A stretch of DNA of 64,000 nt from Desmodesmus armatus (taxonomy: Eukaryota > Chlorophyta > Chlorophyceae > Sphaeropleales > Scenedesmaceae), in assembly GCA_007449985.2 (NCBI GenBank), contig VIIQ02000051.1, positions 62,001-126,000 on the forward strand. The letters run 5' to 3'. The translations under genes were made by a program, and so were the position numbers. The first letter of the stretch is position 1. Every line of letters begins with the position of its first letter. Shown piece after piece: positions 36,221-47,200 of the stretch. The notes below the pieces were generated by a model. It did no database searches, was not told the DNA's origin, and saw nothing but the letters and a program-made list of their open reading frames with translations.

Positions 36221-36700
36221 GTTCAGCTCTGAAGTGTGTCTCTGCTGGTTTGCCGGTCTCAGGCTCTCATGAACGATTTGATCAGGTAATCAGCACTGCA
36301 TGCCTGCAGACTGCCCAGGCGACGTCTCCAACCTCCGTGCATTTGTGCTTTGCAGTTGAAAATTTTCCGTTGTTACATGGCAGCACGGATAGTGTACCGT
36401 ATCCGTGCCAGGAGACCACGGATACTGGAGAGCAAACCTTGGACACGAAACTTACAAGGTTGGCATACGTGGTAAGGTTTGTAGGCTCGAACACAAAGTG
36501 AGGCCTGAAGGCCTTTCGTGGGGTTAGCTCTACCCCAGTTAACTGCACGCAAACGTGTGTGACTTTTTGACTTTGTGTGACATTTGTTTGACTCCACAGA
36601 GCTGGCTTGTTGAGGTGTGAAGGCGTGAAACAACGCCTGCAAACAGAAGCGCAACATCGACAACAACAAGCAGAGTACACCAGCTGGCAGGGAGGTCACC
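36221..36700. promoter_or_regulatory. Bidirectional promoter region of the KH and RII-alpha genes
   Basis: About 480 bp separate the two divergent start codons. It contains an inverted repeat: GCACGGATA (36383-36391) and TATCCGTGC (36400-36408) with an 8-nt loop, plus a third ACGGATAC copy at 36418-36425. These may be binding sites for a dimeric factor; this is inference. Confidence 0.5.
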
Positions 36701-37339
36701 ATGGCTCAGAAGTACCAGAAGGACTGCATCTGCACTATCCCTGAGGGCTTCCCAGAAGTCTTGAAGTCTTTCACCAGAGAAGTTCTTCGTGCCCAGGTGA
36801 CCCTAGTCAACGTACTTCTGGCATGATTCGTGCCTGATTCATCATCAAAGTTCGCCTGGCTGTGTGCCGAGCTGTCTGCTGCAGCAGCTGCTGTTCAGCA
36901 TCTGGCTGTGAGCAGCAGATGCTGCTCGGTCCACAGCAATTGCTGACCCAGGCATCCAGTTATAGGACTTCCCTGTGGCGCACTTGGGATGTGCAGCGTG
37001 CACATAACACCTAGCAGTTGGCAGCAGCAACACTCTCTCTCCTTGGCTGCTCGTTCACCTGTAGCAGCGGCAGTGACAGCAGCAACACTGCTTCTCTGCT
37101 TTTTTGGCAGCGTGCCACACCGTTTGGAGCACACAACAGCAATGACATGTTGAGCTATGCCCCACGCCTTGCTTGTGCTGTGGTGCCAATTTCTTATATT
37201 GCAGCCGGACGACCTCTATGCTTTTGGGGCAGCCTACTTTGGACAGCTCGCAGAAGCAGGGCCTGCCACAACGCACGAGCATGCATCAGCACCAACCAGC
37301 AGCCAGCCAGCAGGTCTTGAGTCGTCGCAGGACCCATGA
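36701..37339 (+). CDS. Small RII-alpha (R2D2) dimerisation-docking protein
   Basis: Two exons (36701-36796 and 37205-37339) join in phase 0 and encode 76 residues. Residues 12-47 match the R2D2 fold: CTIPEGFPEVLKSFTREVLR then AQPDDLYAFGAAYFGQLAEA. In this fold, IPxGFP/LPxxLKxFTRExLRxQPxDxxxFxxxYF forms a four-helix dimer that docks A-kinase anchoring proteins. Close relatives are the ciliary radial spoke proteins RSP7/RSP11, ropporin and SPA17. The remaining 29 residues are Ala/Thr/Pro/Ser-rich. A flagellar role is likely from the family. I cannot tell which member it is, and a further downstream exon cannot be excluded. A TGTAA occurs at 37607. Confidence 0.8.
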
Positions 37340-38202
37340 GTGTGATTCCCTGGGATCGTGGATCTGATCCTTCTCTTTGTACATTGACTGCTGGGTTCAG
37401 GATGGGCAACTGCATGATTGATGGGTCGGGGGCATAAGATGGGCTGCACTTGCTTGGTGCGCTTGTGGTGCAGCTGCTGTTGCAGCCCCCTGAGGCGCCC
37501 TGAGGGAACTGCATGCAGACCTGTTTGGCTATACCACGGGTTGCTGCATGGCATGCTGCTGTGGGCTTCCTCACACTCGGCAGCGCTGTTGGTCTGTGTC
37601 ACAGAGTGTAACCATAACCCTAGTCTTTGGGAGGCAGATGGAATGATATGGCGATGGGTATGAATATGGCTTGGGATGGTGAACTCAAACATCAACCTGT
37701 GCGCAACACCCTGCAAACTCCCTGTCAGGTTGGTTGTCATGTGTCATTTCAAAAAAGTGGACTGCTTCCAGCATGGAACGGGTATGCAGCAGCATTTTGA
37801 AGCTGCCATTGCAGACAGCCGCAGTCCAAGCGTCCCTGCAAGCAACCTACCACCAGCTGATCTCTGGATAGATCAAGCAGTCGGACTGCGCAGCAGCATG
37901 CTTACCTCTTGTAGGGTGACGGGTTACAAACCTTAATAGTGATATAAAGATCGTTGAACTGTCGGCGGCTGTCTGGAGACATGGCCAGGTGAGTGGACAG
38001 TGAGCCCAGATCCACGACAGACAGAAGTCAGTAGACGATCAACATCAGACACACCGCGCCTGAGATGTCATGCAAAAAGTTGGCTTGTGCTGATGGAAGC
38101 AGCGGCGTTCATCAGGGCTGACGCACTTGTCTGGGCCACTGTCGCTGTTGCTGCTGCTGCAGCAGTGGGCATGGCCAGCCAGCTGGTGGGTTGCTGGCCC
38201 TG
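37340..38202. other. 3' flank of the RII-alpha gene and promoter region of DPE2
   Basis: About 860 bp with no supported gene. TGTAA at 37607-37611, about 270 nt past the RII-alpha stop, is a candidate polyadenylation signal. The DPE2 5' UTR should lie in the right half. Confidence 0.4.
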
Positions 38203-41200
38203 ATGTCTGGCCCTTACGGGCCTGTCACACAGTTGCCGGTAGATAAGGATCGCAGGATCAATGTTCACTTCCGGTTACCGTTCATGACCAAATGGGGTCA
38301 GACACTTGTTGTCACGGGCTCAGGTATGGCAGGCATTGGCCAACAGCAGCGGTCTCCCACGGCTCTCCTCCCATGCTGTTGCAGCTGCACGCTACTGCAT
38401 ATTGCATAAGCTGTGTGCTGCAGCGCTGCAGCTGGATGCTGGCAGTGTTTCTGGTGCTGTGTCCCTGGTGTCTGGTGTCAGGCAGTTGCTGCTTGTTGCA
38501 CAATCAGCACGTGCCCCAACTAAATGTCTGCGCAGGTGCCCTGCTGGGAAACATGAACTACAGCAGAGGCGTCACAATGAAGTGCCACCATGAAAAGGAT
38601 GAGTTGGTGTGGGAGGCACTCGTCAGCTTGCCTTGGCAGCCCAGCTACCAATACAAGTGAGAGCACACACAGCAGCAGCTTGTGCAGATGCAGGGGCTAT
38701 CCGGCTGCCGGGCCGCGGTGCAGCAGTGCAGCAGTGCAGCAGGAACATGTCCCGAGCAGTGCAGCGCTTGCGAGGGTTTCCTCATAGGCACCACGCTGTG
38801 TGGTCCCTGCCAACACGCATGATGCTTCTCTGCTTTCATACCCAGCGCATTTGCATGTGTCACCGGCACCTTTGGTAGCGCTGGACCGGCGGCCCATGCA
38901 GGCACTCCCACCAAGCCCAGCTGGCGGTGCTGCGTCACGCACCCTCGTAGCTCGTGGTGCTGAACCGCGCACTGCTGCATCCACCCCTTGCACAACATGC
39001 GTGTGTGCCATAGGTACGCGCTGATCAGTCACAACAATGGCGAACTGGTAGTGGAGAAGGAGGAGGTGATCACCCGCACGCTGCAGCTGCACGAGGGGCT
39101 GGGCCATGGCGACGTGGTGGAAGTGCTGGACACTTGGTGTGACTCCAGCTACCCTGGCAGCATTCTGGCCAGCAAGGCGTTTACACAGGTGATCCCACTT
39201 GCTGGGGGTTGTGGGGGCTGGGGGCCGCAGGCAGGACTCCGTTGTGTGGTTGTCAGTGTTGTGGGGTGGGCGTGCACCATCGCTGCTATGTGCGTCCAGC
39301 AGGGTGCATGCGTGTGTTCTGTGCACGTGTGCTGGCAGCCCTGTTGTGTGTTGACAGCTGTGCTCTCAAGGCTTGACGCTGCGCTGTGCTGTGCTGTGCT
39401 GTGCAGGTCATCAGGCAGCAGAAGCAGACGTGCACTGGTGGCACCGTCCCGCAGGAGCAGCCAGCCCTAGGAGAGGCCATTGTGCACTTCCAGGCGAGTA
39501 AAGGCCACTGGCCGTGATATGATCGTCACAAAGCAGCACAGATGTCAATGTCCCAAGCTTGGACGTTGCTTGCTTTTAGCGACGGGCTGGTGTGATGCGG
39601 CACTTTGGCATGACACCATGCACTTGCATGCAGATGGCGTGCAGCATCGCTCCCTGCATGTTCCTAGGCTGTTTGATGGTGCTGCTGGTGTCAGCGCCAT
39701 GCACACTCCAGCACGCTGGCAGCTGGCAGCCAGAAATATTTTGAAGTGCGCATCAGCAGATGCAGGGGGCGTGCAGGCAGCATATTTTGCAGCAAACTTG
39801 CAGTTGGGGTTGCAGGAAAGAGGGTGAGTGCTGTGCTGGCTCAACCTGCTGTACTTGCTGTGCCTGCAGGTCATGGATTGGATGCTGGAGGATGGGCAGG
39901 TCATATGTGTGACTGGCAGTATACCTCAGCTTGGAATGTGGCAGCCAGATCAGATGCTGCTGCTGACAGGTGCGGCCGTGGCTGTTAGCAAGTGGCAATT
40001 TGCAAATATGTACGTGTACATTAGCGCCACACAACATTATACACTGTGCACAGTGTTGCAGGATGGGTATGCTCACGCATGTCTGGTTGCCCACCATGTT
40101 CAACGCATGTCTGTGAGGGTGGTCACCTGACCTACTGCAGCATCCTGCAGGTGCTGGGTGCTCACCAACGTACTGTTGTGCTGCATGTGCTGCGTCTGTG
40201 CTGATGGTTCCGGTGTGCAGAGACACACACCCCATGCTGGGAGGGTGAAATCAGGGTGCCTTACAGCGCGTTTGCCTTCACGTACAAGTATGCAGTCGTC
40301 ACTCGTTCACGCGCAGCAGGAACAGCAGCCTCTGCAGATGGACCCGCAGCAGCACTGCCTGCAGAAGCAGCAGCAGTAGCAATCGGCAGCCCTCCGGAGA
40401 CAACGGCACTGGCAGCAGCCATTGCCAGTGGCCGCGCAGCAGCAGCACTCAACGGGACTGCTGTCCTCGATGCTAGGGTGGCAGGCCTGGCCCTTGCAGG
40501 AGCAGCAGCCAACGGCCCTATGCCGCCAGGCAGCATCGTATCCAGCAGGCCGGCTGTCGAGTACGCAGCAGCAGTTGCGCCACTGTCAGCAGGGGTTGCA
40601 GGCGTGCCAGCGGCGGGCTTGGACACCTCCACAGCAGCAGCGGCGTCGGCGGCAGCAGCAGCAATAGCTGGCCAGCCAAGCTATGTGGCAGCAGCGCAGC
40701 CGCAGGCGCCTGGGCAGTTGGCGGGAACAGCAGCAGGCATCGGGGCCATCTTCAGGAATGCCACCAGCACGCTGCTAGAAGTTGGAGAGCCACGTGTGTG
40801 CAGGTCAGTGGTTGGCCAGCCCTGTGGATCCTAGATTCCTGCAGCCGTGCAACACACAGTGGTCCTACAGCGTCACTTATTGGTTCTAAAGCTTCACATA
40901 GTGGTTTTAAAGCTTCACATATTGGACTGCGCGCGGAGCTGCAAAATCATTGCATATTGAAGGAGCAGCCAGGGCGACAGGTTCATCTCATTCATGTGCT
41001 GCGGTCTTGAGCCCGCGCAGAAGACTTGTCTAGTCCCCAGCAGTAGCCGCTATGCCAACATCGCTCCTCCAGCTCCGGATTTGCAGAAGTGCGAAATTCA
41101 TTTCAGATGGATTGCTGCTGCCGTGCAGCTGCTGGCCCAACTTCTCAGCACAGCTGCTGCATGTGTACCACTGTCCCTGCTGCCGCTGTCTTGCTCGTGC

Positions 41201-44200
41201 AGCCTCCCGCTTGCAGGGGCGGCGTCTATGGGGGCTCCTGCAGTAGTGATGCGGCATGATGGCTTCGTCAAGCGTGACAGGTGAACTTTGCCGGTCAAAC
41301 ATAACACATGCAACGTATTTTGTCTTGACGATGGGGCAGGGGGCTGTCCTCAAAGGCGTGAGTGCCACCATCTGCAGGCCGCGCTGCAGGGTGCAACCCT
41401 GCATGGCTTTTGTAGCTCAGTTCATTTCACGCGTGCTGGTGCTGGTTAGGATAGCAGCATCCGCACCTGCATCTGCATCTGCTGATGTCAAGTTACGGAT
41501 GGTACAAGGCGGTCCTTGTACGCTCCTCCCTGCTCAGCACTAGTGTGACCCCTGCAGCCTAGCTTCCACAATCGCTGCCAGCACAGCCAAAGTCTGGCTG
41601 CGCTTCATCACAACTGCTGCTGTTTTGATGTGCAGGTTGTGGCGTGGTGCTGGCCTGGCGCTGCCTGTGTTTGCTGCGCGCACACACCACAGTGTTGGCT
41701 GTGGGGAGTTCTTGGATCTGCTGCCCCTTGTTGAGTTGGCTGATGCATCTGGCATGCGTCTCATACAGGTCAGAGGAGTGAGCTGTGTGGGGGCTGTGGT
41801 TAAAGGGACAGGCATGCACATGGGGGTACCACGCATGCTGTTGCAGTTCAGCTCTGTCCATCGCCAGCCGCATGTAGGTTTTGAAAGAGCTGGCTGCTTT
41901 GCGGGAACATTGTGTGCTGGCTTGGCTGAAAGGTTTGCTTGATAGTCAAGGACAGTGTTTCTGGCAGTGGTGTGCAACGCAAGAAGCCCACAGGCATCCC
42001 CATGGAGAGGATGTTCTTCAGCGTCATGCGTCATTGTGAGAGGCCGAGAGCTCCTGCTGGTTGACTAAAGCACAGTGCTGTACTGCCGGATTGTCCTGCC
42101 CTGCTTGCCCCAACAGGTGTTGCCGGTGAACGACACATGCGTGTACAACATGTGGTGGGACAGCTACCCCTACAGCTCCGTATCAGTGCACGCACTGCAC
42201 CCGCAGTACCTCGCCCTGAGAGCTACTCTGGATGACCTGCCAGCTGTCAGCATGCCGGCGGACATAGCAGCAGCGATAGAAGCATCCAGGGTGAGTGAAG
42301 CTACAGTACGTACTGTTTACGACAGTTTACAGGGGTGGGCATTCCTGACATGTCGATGTGTTGGTCCTGCCACCCGGGACTTTCCCAGGGTGGTGCTATG
42401 CTTGGAGTGCAGCTGCTGCTGGCTGCCAGTGCATGACGGCACCATGCACAGCTGTCCTGGATCCAGCACACACGTGTGCTGCATGTTGCGATGCTGCAAC
42501 TTTGGCTTGATTACACCATGTTAATACTTTCCTAACCTGCTTGTTGCTGTTAACGTGTCGAAACGTGCCATGCCTCCCGCCCCTCAGGTGAAGCTGGATG
42601 GTGCCAACTGTGATTATGAGGGTGCTATGGAGGCCAAGAGGCGGATTGCACGGCAGATCTTTGATGCAGCAGGCCACAAGAGCATGGGGACACGAACATA
42701 CAAGGTGCGTCGCCATGGTTGCTGCAAGCCCATGTAGCTGTGTGCATGTTGGCGCTGGTCTGGTGCTAGATGCAGGGGCTGGCGGTACTGCTAGAACCAA
42801 GTTTACCTTGCTGCAGCGGTTCGCAGTGCTGACTGTGCCAAGAGCCTTACCCATGCAGCAGCTGCTATATCATACAGTGCAAGTTGCCAAGCCAGGCTTC
42901 TCTGTTGGACGACAGGTCAGCTTCATGTTGTTCTGTGCTGTGCTGTGCTGTGCTGTGCTGTGCTTTTCATGCAGGAGTGGTTCTCGCACAATGAGTTCTG
43001 GCTGGTGCCGTACGCTGCTTTCTGCTTCCTGCGGGACCTGTTTGGCACTGCTGAGCACTGGCAGTGGGGCACCATGGCCAAGCCCACACCGCAGGTGGGC
43101 TGCGCTGCAACGACAGCCTGTTTGTGGGGAAAAGGGAGACGTGGGCGTTGACGCCACCACTGGGCTGCAGTCGCGCCCCAGGCCAGGGTTGCAAGTGTTT
43201 GTGTGTGTCCAGGTGCTAACCACAGTGGTGTGGGTGTGTCCGCTGCTCAAGAGTGCCTCTCTTTTTTCGCTGACGGCATGTCTGGCTCTTGATGTCATCT
43301 GCAAGGAGGTCGGGACGCTGTAGTCCTGGACTACTGGTCTGATTTCCGCTTGTGTGGCTGCTGCCTGCCACAGATTTTGGCGCACATCACGTCGCCTGAG
43401 CGGGAGTGGCATGGCAGCATCCTGTGCTGCTACTGGCTGCAGTATCAGTTGCACAGGCAGCTGAAGCAGGTGATCAGGCAGGCATGACGAGGTCACCCGG
43501 CCTTGCATGCAGTTGATTTGTATGAGGCACCCTGAAAGGGCTGATATGCCAAGCATGCCGTGTTATGGGCTTGAGTGCCCAGGTTTGCCGTCACGAGCGC
43601 ATTGGATGAGCAGCAGTGACCACATCCACATTGGCAGGACATCGCCATCTGCTGCACACTGCGTCGTGCACTTCGCTTGTTGCCAATCCGCAAGACGCTG
43701 ACTGGAACGCTATAAATCTAGTCACTGGACGACCCGCCCCGAAAACACGAAGGGCGAGTCAGGAGCCGTGCAGCCTTGAGGGTGCACCAGCAGTAGCCAG
43801 AACCTAGGCAGGGTTCATCACCCGCCTGCGCAGCACTAGTGACAAGATAATTTTGTCTCCAGGCAAGCTTAGGACAAAGTTGCAAACGCTCACCGCGAGC
43901 TGAGCTTGATGTTGCACCTGTGTGCACCACGCAGGTATCCGAGTTTGCCGCCTCCAAGCGCGTCGTGCTCAAGGGTGACCTCCCCATCGGTGTGGACAAG
44001 CGCAGCGTGGACACCTGGATGGAGGTGGGTGCCTGCCGCGTGCATAAGCACACACGCAGCCTGGGCGTGCTTGATTGCCATTCAAGGGGTGCCAGCGCAC
44101 GCCTGTCGCTTCCTACACCTGTCCCAACACGCACAGAAGTTTCTATTCAGGGATGCAGCTGTTTTGGTGCCTGGGCGTTGCATGTTGACACTGCATATGC

Positions 44201-47200
44201 ACCAGAACGGCCTTCCTTCACCAAGCTTGAACCCGGCCACTGGCGGCTGTTGTGTTTGTGTGTGCGTGTGATGCACAACCACCGCGACCCGGCTCATTTG
44301 CATGCTGCCGTGTCTTGTCCAAATTGTTGTGCTGCTTGCTCCCTGCAGCCCCACCTGTTCCGTATGGACAAAAGCACGGGCAGCCCTCCAGACTTCTTTG
44401 ACCCCAACGGCCAAAACTGGGGCTTCCCCACATACAACTGGGAGAACATGGCAGAGGAGGGCTATGGCTGGTGAGCACCTGCACCCAGAAGCATGCTGTA
44501 CGCGTCCCTACCTGCCTTGGAACCCTTGGTTGCCTTGGTTTGCCTTAAAGATGCCATCACTCCCTTTGGATGAAGTCCCTCCAGGCAGAAAGCATGAGGC
44601 CAGTAGACTGGAAGGTCCCCAGCTACTTGAGCCGTGTCAGGACTCACTGCATTTGCATAGGCAGGCTCAGTGGGGTGTGTCTGTTGCCCATGAACCCAGC
44701 TCAAGGATAGACAGAGAGATATACCACGTTCAGTTATGTGCCCTTGCCGCACTGGCGGGAGCCGAGGCTGAGACTGTATCTCGCAGAACTTGTACTGCAC
44801 TGCACTGCACTGCACTGCACCGCACCGCACCGCACCGCACCGCACCGCACCGCACCGCACCGCACCGCACCGCACCGCACCGCACCGCACCGCACCGCAC
44901 CGCACCGCACCGCACCGCACCGCACTGTTGTACTGTGTCCCCACCACTTGTACTGTACTGTATTGTACTGTACCGTACAGTACAGTGACTGTACTGCACT
45001 GCACTTCACAAAATACATTGTGTTTGTGCTGTGTCCGGCAGGTGGAAGCGGCGGCTGTCTCACCTGGCGCAGTACTTCAGCGCGTACCGCATCGACCACA
45101 TACTGGGCTTCTGCAGGATCTGGGAGATCCCTGGCGACTGCGCAACAGGTGCGCTCCTGCGTTTTGCGCTCCGTGCATCCAGGCGCTCTCTCCAGGCCAT
45201 GCAACTGGCCCGTATTGGCCAGCAACAATGGCCCACACAGCTGGTGGTTGCCACAACTGCGTGTTGAAGCACCTGACATGCCCACACTGCGAGGGGGCCC
45301 TTGCCGGCGTGCCACTGTTGCAGGCTGCTTACTATACCAACGCACAGGCAAACGTAGAGGTGTGCGGATGCCGTGCTGTATATGGGCCTGAGAGCTTCAG
45401 GCGCTGGGTGACACATGTAGAGACCGGGTGAAGCAGTGTCCGGCAACTGGCCTTGTTTTACATGGCCTGGTTTGTTGGCCTGGGCGTGGTCCCCTGGCCT
45501 CTGGCCTTTGGTCCCCTGGTCGGGATCGCTTGTGCATGGCCACTTGACAGGCCCCCAACTTCTCGTCAACCCGCATACCAAGAGAACAGTGTATTTGTGC
45601 TGCTGCTTTCAGTTGAGGCAAAGAATCACCTGTGATTTCAATGTGCAGGCCTGCTGGGTTACTTCCGGCCCAGTATACCGATCACAGCTAAGGACCTTGA
45701 AGTGCGGGGCATGAGTGGGGCAGCAGTACTGGAGCGGCTAACAGGTGCGGCGTCACTCTCTGATTTTCCAGTGCCGCAGTGCTGCATTTGCCCTTGCTCC
45801 ATGATATGGCTTCGATGACAGCAAGCCTTCCACACACCCTTCTTGCAATTGCTGCCCCAGCACACACACCTAGTGCGCAGCTGCATGTTGCATGTCTGAT
45901 TCCGTGGGTTGGGGCCCATGCTCGCTGACATGGTGGGGCTCTGTGGTGTATGTTGCCGACGTCCTTACACTAGCCTGCCCCCCGCCCGAATGCATGACCT
46001 GTGTGCTCTATTGTGTGCTGACCTCAGCTTGACATGGTTGCGCTCCAGCTGCCCTTACGTAAGTATATATGTATGTATACATGTGTGGTTGAGTTCTCAC
46101 CGGCTGTTGGCACATTGTCTCCACTTGCAGAGCCGTTTGTGACTAAGGCGCTGCTGCTGAAGCTGTTTGGTGCTGAGCTGGCAACAGAGGTGGCGGCACG
46201 GTACTTCATAGAGGGCAAAGGGCCTGGTGGCTTCAGGTTCAGGCCGGAGTACTACAGTGAGAAGGTGGGCGTTGGGCAGTTTGTGTTGGCAATTGGCAGT
46301 CTTTGTTTGTGCCGTGAAAGGTGCATTTGACAAGCAGGGATGTCAACGTACTAGGGCGTACATTCTGCCCAATGTATGCAAAAAGACAAAGAATCTATAC
46401 CAAAATCTTGCCTGAGCACTGCAGCAGCACAAAATGTGGGGCATGAGGGCACGGCTTGCGTGTCATCGTCGAAGCCACACTCGCTTGCACACATTCAGGC
46501 TCGGCAGCCTTCCTTCATGTTTGACCAACACGGCCGTCGCCCCGCTTTGCAGGTTCTGTGGGACATGAAGGCGCGGCCCAACTCGCCAGACTGGTTGGTG
46601 GATGAGACTGCGAAGATCCGCAAGGGCTTGCTCACCCTGCGGCAGAACCTGGTGCTGCTGCGGGACCCGGAAAACCCTGATGCGCTGTACCCCAGGTGCG
46701 CATCAGTGCTGACACCGACATACACCTTGCCCGGCAAGGATACGGAGTGCAGGCCGTCACGGAGTTACCTGAAATGCAGTTGCTCTCCCTTCTATTTCGA
46801 AAGTCAGGGGCATGCGCACCCTCCATGCAGCTGCTGTCAAGCATCAAGGGGGCCTTTCAGTCACCTGCAGTGCATTTGCATGTGCAGCCGCTGCAGTGCA
46901 GCTAGCCAGTCAGGAGTGCACATGAAGTGTCCGCCCAGTCCTGAACAGTGTACCCAGTGAGAAGGTAACGGTAACATGACCAGGACGAGAGGTCTCTGCA
47001 ATTGTCTGATCGTGTGTTTTACGACGTGTGACACACCTTGAGACGTTTAAAGTCTTGCGGAGCAGCTGCAGCCATGACAATGTGTCGTGGGGTGTAGTGC
47101 TGGCATAGGTTGCGATCACTGCGATGCACGTGTTGCCAGACAACTGGGAGCTGGTTGAATGGTGCAAGATGATGTGACATGCTGCCTGCAGGTTTGCGTT

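Noticed and set aside
44730..45431. Long overlapping open frames on both strands with repeated HRTAP / CGAVR peptides
   Set aside because: They are produced by the GCACC pentamer array in a DPE2 intron; the real coding exons on either side (44349-44470 and 45042-45148) splice across it in phase.
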